Source of the DNA: Nocardioides guangzhouensis
GTDB lineage: Bacteria > Actinomycetota > Actinomycetes > Propionibacteriales > Nocardioidaceae
Direction: 5' to 3'
Assembly (NCBI RefSeq): GCF_004519545.1
Contig: NZ_SDKM01000005.1
Span: 59,438-123,437, forward strand
DNA: 64,000 nucleotides
The notes under the pieces are model-generated. The model saw only the letters and a list, made by a program, of their open reading frames with translations, made no database searches and was not told the DNA's origin. Numbering within the stretch: position 1 is the first letter of the stretch; the number at the start of each line of letters is the position of its first letter. The translations under genes were made by a program, and so were the position numbers. Shown here one piece after another: positions 58,071-64,000 of the stretch.

Positions 58071-59933
58071 TCAGAGCGAGAGCTCCTCCCGGAAGTCGGC
58101 GAGGATGATCCGGCCCGCAGCCTCGATCAGGGCCAGGTGCGAGAACGCCTGCGGGAAGTTGCCGAGGTGGCGGGAGCGCTCGACCTCGAACTCCTCGGCG
58201 TAGAGCCCCAACGGCGACGAGACCCGCAGCAGCCGCTCCATGAGCCCGGTCGCCCGCTTCCGCTCGCCGATCATCGCGAACGCCGAGACCAGCCAGAAGG
58301 AGCAGATCAGGAACGTGCCCTCCTTGCCCGAGAGCCCGTCGTCGGTCTCGTCCGTGCGGTAGCGCAGCACGAAGCCGTGCTCGGTCAGCTCCTCGGCGAT
58401 CGCCAGCACGGTGTTCCGGATCCGCTCGTCGGAGCCGGGCAGGAAGCCGAACAGCGGAGCGAGCAGGGTGGAGGCGTCCAGGGCGTCGGTGTCGTAGTGC
58501 TGCCGGAGCACGCCGCGGTCGCTCACCCCGCGCGTGAGGATGTCGTCGCGGATCTCGTCGGCGACCTTCTGCCACTCAGCGGCCTGGTCCGCTTCGCCGC
58601 GGATCGTGGCGAGCTTGGCGGCCCGGTCGAGCGCCACCCAGCCCATGAGCTTGGAGGACACGTAGTGCTGCGGCTTTCCACGGGCCTCCCAGATGCCCTG
58701 GTCCGGCTCCTGCCAGGAGGCGATCGCACCGGCCGCCTGGGACTGGATCAGCGGCCACAGCCGGGCCGGGAGGTGCTGGCTGTGCCGGACGTGGAGGAGG
58801 AGGGAGTCCAGCACGGCGCCGTACACGTCGTTCTGCCGCTGGTCGAAGGCACCGTTCCCCAGGCGGACCGGACGCGCGCCCTCGTAGCCGGTCAGCTCGT
58901 CGCGGGTGGTCTCGGTCAGGTCGCGGCGGCCGTCGATGCCGTACATGATCTGGAGCGCCCCGTCGGGGTTCGGCTCCAGGTCCGCGACGAACTGCATGAA
59001 CTCGTCGGCCTCCCAGTCCAGGTTCAGGTAGTGCAGCGCCTGCAGCGTGAACGTGGTGTCGCGGATCCACGTGTAGCGGTAGTCCCAGTTGCGCTCCCCG
59101 CCCGGGGTCTCGGGCAACGAGGTGGTCAGTGCCGCGACCGTCGCGCCGGTGGGCATGTAGGTCAGCCCCTTGATGGTCAGGGCCGAGCGCTGCAGGGGGT
59201 GCCGCAGGGAGTGGTCGGGGATCCGGGCCCGGGCCAGCCACGAACGCCAGAACTCCACGGTGGTCGCGATCCGCGCCGAGGCGTCCTTGGTGTCCCCGGG
59301 AACCGCCAGCCCGTCCGCCCAGGACAGCGCGCAGAAGGCTCTCTCGCCCTTCCGCAGCACGTGCCGCGCCCGGGCCGAGCTGCCCTCGATGCCGATCAGC
59401 ATGTCGGTGGCCAGCCGGAAGACCTGGCCCGAGCCGCTGGCGTCCGCGGTGTGGCCGTCGTCGTCGACCAGCTCCCATTCGGCCGGCGCCCGTCCGTAGT
59501 CGAACGCGGGCTCGCAGACCAGCTCGATCTCGACGTCGCCGTCGAGGCACTCGACGGTGCGGACCAGCAGGTGCTCGGCGTCGTCGTCGGCGGGCGGCCG
59601 GGTGTGCGGGGTGACCGTGTCGGGCCCGTGGCGGGGACCCATCACCAGGGCGTCGGTCACCTCGACCCACCCGCGTGGCGTGTGCCAGGTCGTGGTCATC
59701 ACGTTCGTGCCGGGCACGTAGCTGCGCTGGCTCGGCACGTGGATGCCGTAGGGACCGAACCGGAACGACCCCGCGCCGCGGTCCAGCAGGTTGCCGAAGA
59801 CGCTGGCGGAGTCGAACGCCGGCAGGCACAGCCAGTCCACCGAGCCGTCTGGCGCGACCAGCGCACCGGTGTGGCAGTCGGAGAGGAACGCGTAGTCCGC
59901 GATCGGAGGGAAGGGAGAGGTCTGCAGGCTCAC
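58071..59933 (-). CDS. Glycoside hydrolase family 15 (second copy)
   Basis: This 620-residue GH15 protein has the N-terminal IADYAFLSDCHTGALVAPDG and GSVDWLCLPAFDSASVFGNL. The catalytic region reads [30 protein letters not shown] and SPLGLYAEEFEVERSRHLGN. It has the same architecture as the protein at 9365-11197. It probably hydrolyses trehalose or alpha-glucans in the cytoplasm and could feed the adjacent zwf. Confidence 0.88.
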   Translation of the reverse strand: MSLQTSPFPPIADYAFLSDCHTGALVAPDGSVDWLCLPAFDSASVFGNLLDRGAGSFRFGPYGIHVPSQRSYVPGTNVMTTTWHTPRGWVEVTDALVMGPRHGPDTVTPHTRPPADDDAEHLLVRTVECLDGDVEIELVCEPAFDYGRAPAEWELVDDDGHTADASGSGQVFRLATDMLIGIEGSSARARHVLRKGERAFCALSWADGLAVPGDTKDASARIATTVEFWRSWLARARIPDHSLRHPLQRSALTIKGLTYMPTGATVAALTTSLPETPGGERNWDYRYTWIRDTTFTLQALHYLNLDWEADEFMQFVADLEPNPDGALQIMYGIDGRRDLTETTRDELTGYEGARPVRLGNGAFDQRQNDVYGAVLDSLLLHVRHSQHLPARLWPLIQSQAAGAIASWQEPDQGIWEARGKPQHYVSSKLMGWVALDRAAKLATIRGEADQAAEWQKVADEIRDDILTRGVSDRGVLRQHYDTDALDASTLLAPLFGFLPGSDERIRNTVLAIAEELTEHGFVLRYRTDETDDGLSGKEGTFLICSFWLVSAFAMIGERKRATGLMERLLRVSSPLGLYAEEFEVERSRHLGNFPQAFSHLALIEAAGRIILADFREELSL

Positions 59934-60025
59934 GGTCCACGCTCCTGGTCGAGACGGTTCGGTCAGCGGTGCTGGTGCGGTGCCGGTGGGGTCGCTGGTG
60001 GGCCCGGCGCCGGACCGCTCCGACC

Positions 60026-60070
60026 ATGCTGGTCCGCCGTAGCTGCACGGGCATCACCCCGGGAAGACGA
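60026..60070 (-). promoter_or_regulatory. GH15 promoter with 17-bp palindrome
   Basis: On the minus strand TCGTC-TTCCCGG-GGTGA (60070-60054), 22 bp, then CAGCAT (60031-60026). It is arranged back-to-back with the cydA promoter in the same 280-bp region. Confidence 0.6.
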
Positions 60071-60113
60071 GTCGGCACGGGTGGACGGGACCGGCCTGCC
60101 TCGTCCGCCGGTC

Positions 60114-60159
60114 TCATCTGCGCCGGATGATGGCCCGGGCCGACCCGCGTGCCTACGCT
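60114..60159 (+). promoter_or_regulatory. cydAB promoter with 17-bp palindrome
   Basis: TCATC-TGCGCCG-GATGA (60114-60130), 23 bp, then TACGCT (60154-60159). Confidence 0.7.
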
Positions 60160-60213
60160 CGCGACACCTGAGGCGACGGCGACGCCGGGTCGCTGCGTAC
60201 GGCGGGGGAGGGT

Positions 60214-61659
60214 GTGGTGCGCGTGAGCGACACGATCGGGGCGCTGGTCGCGGTCGCCGCTGTCGACCCCGTGCCGTGGGCGCGCGGGCAGATGGCGTTC
60301 ACACTGGCCTGCCACATCATCCTGGTGCCGCTGGGCGTCTCGTGGGCGTTCATGACGCTGGTCGCCAACTACCGCGCGATCCGGCACGACGACCCCGACG
60401 CCCTGGTGCTGGCCCAGCGCTGGTCGAAGTACATGGCGGTCACGTTCGCGGTGGGTGCGGTCACGGGGACGGTGCTGAGCTTCGAGTTCGGGCTGCTGTG
60501 GCCCACGTTCATGGGCCAGTGGGGCGCGGTGTTCGGGGTCGCGTTCGCCTTCGAGGGCCTGTTCTTCTTCACCGAGGCGATCTTCATCGCGATCTACATC
60601 TACGGGTGGCGGCGGCTGCGGCCGTGGACCCACTTCTGGACCGGGGTGCCGATCGTCGTGGCCGGCATCTTCGGCAGCATCTCGGTGGTCTCGGTCAACG
60701 CCTGGATGAACGCGCCGTCGGGCTTCACCCTGGACTCGAGTGGGAAGGTGACCGACGTCGACCCGGTCCAGGTGATCTTTAACGACGCGATGCCGCTGCA
60801 GGCGGCGCACATGCTGGTCGCGGCGTACCTCGTGGGCGGCTTCCTCATCGCCTCGGTCTACGCCACCGGGATGCTCCGGGGGCGCCGCGACCGTTACCAC
60901 CGGACCGCGTTCCTCATCGCCTTCACCGTCGGCGCGGTCGCCGCTCCCGTGCAGATGGGGGTCGGCGACGCGCTGGCCCGGTGGGTCTACAACGAGCAGC
61001 CGGTGAAGTTCGCGGCCATCGAGATGGTCCCGGAGACCAGCAGCGACGTCCCGGAGACGCTGCTAGGCCGTCTGAACGACGAGGGCGAGGTCACCGGCGG
61101 GATCCCGATCCCGGGTCTGGCCTCGTGGCTGTCCGACCCCAGCACCGGCCGGTCCACGGTGGTGCAGGGCCTCGACACGGTGCCCGCGGACGAGCGCCCC
61201 ACGAACCGGCAGGTCAACATCGTCCACCTGAGCTGGGACGTGATGGTCGGGATCGGAACTCTCCTGCTCCTGCTGTCCGCGTGGTACGGCGGGAGCTGGG
61301 TGTTCCGGCGCCGGGAGCCGCAGAACCGCTGGTTCCTCCGGGCGGCCGCGGCCTCCGGCGCCCTGGCGGTGGTGTGCATGGAGGCCGGCTGGGTGGTGGC
61401 CGAGGTCGGCCGGCAGCCGTGGATCGTCTACAACCGCATGAAGGTCGAGGACGCGGCGACCGAGAACGACGGCGTGTGGATCACCTTCCTCGCCGTCGTG
61501 GTGCTCTACGCCGCCCTCGCGGTCACCACGGTCCTGGTGCTCCGCTCGATGAGCCGGCGGTTCCGCCGCACCTCCGGCTTCACGGAGGACGACAGTCCGT
61601 ACGGCCCGACGCGTCGGCCCGAGCCGGCCGGGGCCGGGCGGGACGGGGGGCCGCCGTGA
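60214..61659 (+). CDS. cydA: Cytochrome bd-type quinol oxidase subunit I
   Basis: This protein of about 480 residues has nine membrane segments. The N-terminal helix RGQMAFTLACHIILVPLGVS carries the heme-ligand His, and the conserved Q-loop/heme regions include FEFGLLWPTFMGQWG and AGWVVAEVGRQPWIVYNRMK. The loop after helix 6 is short, as in Q-loop-short or cyanide-insensitive oxidases. It reduces O2 with quinol electrons at high affinity. The start is GTG at 60214 or 60223. cydB overlaps by 4 bp. Confidence 0.92.
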   Translation: MVRVSDTIGALVAVAAVDPVPWARGQMAFTLACHIILVPLGVSWAFMTLVANYRAIRHDDPDALVLAQRWSKYMAVTFAVGAVTGTVLSFEFGLLWPTFMGQWGAVFGVAFAFEGLFFFTEAIFIAIYIYGWRRLRPWTHFWTGVPIVVAGIFGSISVVSVNAWMNAPSGFTLDSSGKVTDVDPVQVIFNDAMPLQAAHMLVAAYLVGGFLIASVYATGMLRGRRDRYHRTAFLIAFTVGAVAAPVQMGVGDALARWVYNEQPVKFAAIEMVPETSSDVPETLLGRLNDEGEVTGGIPIPGLASWLSDPSTGRSTVVQGLDTVPADERPTNRQVNIVHLSWDVMVGIGTLLLLLSAWYGGSWVFRRREPQNRWFLRAAAASGALAVVCMEAGWVVAEVGRQPWIVYNRMKVEDAATENDGVWITFLAVVVLYAALAVTTVLVLRSMSRRFRRTSGFTEDDSPYGPTRRPEPAGAGRDGGPP

Positions 61660-62684
61660 GCACCACCGTCGCCGTCGTCCTCCTGCTGGCCCTGACCGCG
61701 TACGCCGTGTTCGGCGGCGCCGACTTCGGCGCCGGGTTCTGGGACCTCACCGCGGGGGGTGCCGAGCGGGGCCGGCGGCCCCGCGAACTGATCGAGCGGT
61801 CGATCGGACCGGTGTGGGAGGCGAACCACGTCTGGCTCATCTTCGTCTTCGTGGTCACCTGGACGGCGTTCCCCGAGGCCTATGCCTCGATCTGGCTCAC
61901 CCTGTTCGTCCCGCTGACGATCGCCGCCCTCGGCATCGTGCTGCGCGGAGCCAGCTTCGCCTTCCGCAAGTCGGTCGAGTCGACCCGCAGCAGGCGCGCG
62001 TTCGGGGCGGCGTTCGCGGCCTCGTCGGTGGTGGTGCCGTACTGCATGGGCGCGGTCGCGGGCGGGATCGCGTCCGGTCGGGTGCCGGCCGGCGGCCGGG
62101 CCGGCGACCCCGTCGACAGCTGGGTCAACCCGACGTCCGTGGTCGCCGGGCTGCTGGCGGTCACGCTGTTCGCCTACCTGGCCGCGGTCTACCTGGTCTG
62201 GGAGGCGCGCGGTGCCGGTGACCCCGCGCTGGAGGAGTACTTCCGCCGCCGCTGCCTCGGAGGAGCCGTCGCCGCCGCCGTGGTCCTGGTCGTCGGGGCG
62301 TTCGTGGTCCGCGACGACGCGTCGTACCTCTGGGACGGGCTGACCTCCCGGGCGCTGCCGGTCGTCGCGGCCGGAACGCTGTGCGGCCTGGCCGCGCTGG
62401 TCCTGCTGGTGATGCGCGCGGCCCGCGGGGCCCGGCTGCTCGCCGCGCTGGCGGTGGCCGCCGTGGTCGTCGGGTGGGGCGTGGCCCAGTGGGACTACCT
62501 GCTCCCGACCAGCCTGACCGTCTCGGCGGCCGCGGCGCCCTCCGGGACGCTGACGGCACTCGTGGTCGTGGTCGTGCTGGCCGCGGTCCTCGTGGTGCCG
62601 GCGTTCCTGCTGCTCTACGTGCTGGACCAGCGCCGGATGCTGCCCGAGGAGGGTCTGGAGGAGGCTCCGGTTCCCGAGCGGTGA
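61656..62684 (+). CDS. cydB: Cytochrome bd-type quinol oxidase subunit II
   Basis: This 342-residue membrane protein begins STTVAVVLLLALTAYAVFGG and contains GPVWEANHVWLIFVFVVTWT and VNPTSVVAGLLAVTLFAYLA, all typical of CydB. The GTG start overlaps the cydA stop. No cydCD exporter genes follow, unlike many bd operons. Confidence 0.92.
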   Translation: MSTTVAVVLLLALTAYAVFGGADFGAGFWDLTAGGAERGRRPRELIERSIGPVWEANHVWLIFVFVVTWTAFPEAYASIWLTLFVPLTIAALGIVLRGASFAFRKSVESTRSRRAFGAAFAASSVVVPYCMGAVAGGIASGRVPAGGRAGDPVDSWVNPTSVVAGLLAVTLFAYLAAVYLVWEARGAGDPALEEYFRRRCLGGAVAAAVVLVVGAFVVRDDASYLWDGLTSRALPVVAAGTLCGLAALVLLVMRAARGARLLAALAVAAVVVGWGVAQWDYLLPTSLTVSAAAAPSGTLTALVVVVVLAAVLVVPAFLLLYVLDQRRMLPEEGLEEAPVPER

Positions 62685-62692
62685 CCCGCGAT

Positions 62693-62737
62693 TCATCCTT
62701 CTCGGGTGAACCGGAGGCGGCCCGGCGAGGTCACGCT
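62693..62737 (+). promoter_or_regulatory. DUF7144 gene promoter with 17-bp palindrome
   Basis: TCATC-CTTCTCG-GGTGA (62693-62709), 22 bp, then CACGCT (62732-62737). It starts 9 bp after the cydB stop. Confidence 0.65.
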
Positions 62738-62774
62738 CGGGGGAAGGAGGACCCTGTCACGAACCGGAGGCAAC

Positions 62775-63263
62775 ATGAGCAGCAACCAGTTGGACCCCAA
62801 GACCATGGCCCAGGCGCAACAGGCCAGCATGATCGCGACGCCGGGCTCTCGGGAGTACGACTACATGGTGCGACAGTCGGCCTGGGTGGCCTGGGTGAAC
62901 TTCGCCGGCGTCATGCTCATCATGCTGGGCACGTTGCACGGCATCCAGGGCCTGGTCGCGCTGTTCCGCGACGAGGTGTACGTCGTGGGCAAGAGCGGCC
63001 TGGTCGTCAACGTCGACTACACGACGTGGGGCTGGGTGCACATCATCTGGGGCCTGTTCGGCATCCTGGTGGGTGTGTGCCTGCTGGCCGGGCAGATGTG
63101 GGCGCGGGTGGTCGGCGTGATCCTGGCGTTCGCCAGCGCGATCATCAACGTCGGCTTCCTGCCCTCCTACCCGGTCTGGTCCGGGATCATGATCGCGCTC
63201 GACGTCGTCGTCATCTGGGCGATCACCGTGCACGGCGGGGAGCTGAAGGAGTTCAAGCAGTAG
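62775..63263 (+). CDS. DUF7144 family four-helix membrane protein
   Basis: This 162-residue protein has four membrane segments (VNFAGVMLIMLGTLHGIQGL, WVHIIWGLFGILVGVCLL, VVGVILAFASAIINVGFL, SGIMIALDVVVIWAITVHGG). This matches an actinobacterial family of unknown function often seen in stress loci. GGAGG precedes the ATG. Its 3' end overlaps the convergent gene by 11 bp. Confidence 0.75.
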   Translation: MSSNQLDPKTMAQAQQASMIATPGSREYDYMVRQSAWVAWVNFAGVMLIMLGTLHGIQGLVALFRDEVYVVGKSGLVVNVDYTTWGWVHIIWGLFGILVGVCLLAGQMWARVVGVILAFASAIINVGFLPSYPVWSGIMIALDVVVIWAITVHGGELKEFKQ

Positions 63264-64000
63264 CCAGCTGCGCGGCGAGGCGGACCGGGGCGTTGGCGGC
63301 GCCGTAGCCGTCGTACCCGCCCCGGCGCTCGACGACCTCGAAGAACACCCGGCCGACCGTTGCTGTGTAGAAGTGCAGGAACTCGCCGTCGCCGTCGCGG
63401 TCGTAGAGCAGGCCGAGGTCGCGCAGCGTCGCGAGCAGCGCGGGGTCGAGGTCGAAGCGGGCGGCGAGGTCGTCGTAGTAGTTGTCGGGGACCGGCAGGC
63501 AGCGCAGGCCTCGGGCCCGCGCTTGCTGCGCGAGGGTGACGACGTCGTCGCAGGCGAACGCGACGTGCTGCGGCAGGCGGTCGCGGAGGCCGGCCGGCTG
63601 CAGGTTGAGAGCGAGCCGGATCCGCCCGTCGGCCGAGCGCATCACCTTGCTCCGCACCAGCCCCGCCGGGCCGGCCACGTCGAGCGGGGCCTGTGGCGCC
63701 AGGCCGAGCACGCTGCTGTAGAAGAGCACTGCCTCGTCGTAGTGCTGCCACGGCTGCACCAGGTTGACGTGGTCGACGTGGGTCACGAGGTCCGGACCGG
63801 CCGGGGTCGTCCCGAGCCGGAACTCGCCGGTCCAGGTGGCGTCCGGCCCGTCCGGCACTCGCCCGAGGAACACTTCGGTCCCGTCGGGGGCCGAGAACGC
63901 GGCGAGCCGCTCCTCACCGGCGTAGGTCCGCCGGTGCACGGGCGGGGCCAGCAACCGGTTCGCCCGGGCCGCCGAGGCGTCCGGGTCGGTGACCTCGACG
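63253..64000 (-). CDS. QsuB-like 3-dehydroshikimate dehydratase, C-terminal VOC/HPPD domain (partial)
   Basis: The frame is open to the right edge, so only the C-terminal 249 codons are seen. They form a vicinal-oxygen-chelate domain like 4-hydroxyphenylpyruvate dioxygenase: LVTHVDHVNLVQPWQHYDEA, LPQHVAFACDDVVTLAQQ and the last ligand Glu in GRVFFEVVERRGGYDGYG. This form is usual as the C-terminal half of sugar-isomerase/HPPD fusion proteins such as QsuB, which make protocatechuate from 3-dehydroshikimate. A free-standing HPPD is the alternative; the upstream half would decide. Confidence 0.65.
   Translation of the reverse strand, partial: VEVTDPDASAARANRLLAPPVHRRTYAGEERLAAFSAPDGTEVFLGRVPDGPDATWTGEFRLGTTPAGPDLVTHVDHVNLVQPWQHYDEAVLFYSSVLGLAPQAPLDVAGPAGLVRSKVMRSADGRIRLALNLQPAGLRDRLPQHVAFACDDVVTLAQQARARGLRCLPVPDNYYDDLAARFDLDPALLATLRDLGLLYDRDGDGEFLHFYTATVGRVFFEVVERRGGYDGYGAANAPVRLAAQLATA

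Overview
The window looks like a chromosomal piece of a high-GC, mycothiol-producing actinobacterium. A Nocardioides-like member of the Propionibacteriales is my best guess, from GC-rich codon use, many ATGA/GTGA overlaps, apparently leaderless genes, TANNNT/CANNNT -10 boxes and a mycothiol-type maleylpyruvate isomerase. That placement is inference; there is no rRNA or other marker in the window. Both edges cut genes: a poly-HAMP histidine kinase on the left and a QsuB-like enzyme on the right.

Left part (1-16 kb): the hybrid kinase and a DNA-binding-less response regulator; a decayed gentisate-pathway remnant (3-hydroxybenzoate 6-hydroxylase, maleylpyruvate isomerase and a 5'-truncated fumarylpyruvate hydrolase); then an NADPH:quinone oxidoreductase, a GH15 glucoamylase/trehalase, a large LuxR ATPase and a two-gene ABC exporter.

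Middle part A (16-28.7 kb): an amine-catabolic island. A copper amine oxidase and an APC permease face a TetR/LysR pair and a six-gene operon (aldehyde dehydrogenase, flavin monooxygenase, RidA, DUF1028, M20 amidohydrolase, aspartase). The chain amine -> aldehyde -> acid -> ring-oxidised product -> aspartate -> fumarate fits histamine best, but the substrate is inferred.

Middle part B (28.7-40.7 kb) is the most striking region: a complete phosphorylation-dependent alkylphenol (p-cresol) pathway of the cre type known from Corynebacterium glutamicum. It contains a P450, a two-part PEP-synthase-like phenol phosphotransferase, an alcohol dehydrogenase, a [2Fe-2S] ferredoxin, a ferredoxin reductase, an HD phosphohydrolase and an aldehyde dehydrogenase. 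Next to it are 4-hydroxybenzoate 3-hydroxylase (pobA), a second HD phosphohydrolase and an IclR regulator. Near-identical palindromes stand in front of pobA and in front of the P450, tying the two operons together. A scar of broken genes follows (40.67-41.2 kb).

Right part (41-64 kb): a dimethylglycine/sarcosine-type oxidase, an alpha/beta hydrolase with an HxlR regulator, and then a respiratory/redox stretch. This stretch holds an AI-2E-family permease, a GAP-family protein, NDH-2, a GMC oxidoreductase, glucose-6-phosphate dehydrogenase, a second GH15 enzyme, cytochrome bd, a DUF7144 protein and two STAND-type LuxR regulators. Eight promoters here share an unreported-looking architecture, a palindrome TCRYC-N7-GRYGA ending exactly 22 or 23 bp upstream of a YANNNT -10 box. 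Two variants of it sit at 8.1 and 14.4 kb. They probably form one regulon under a class-II-type activator.
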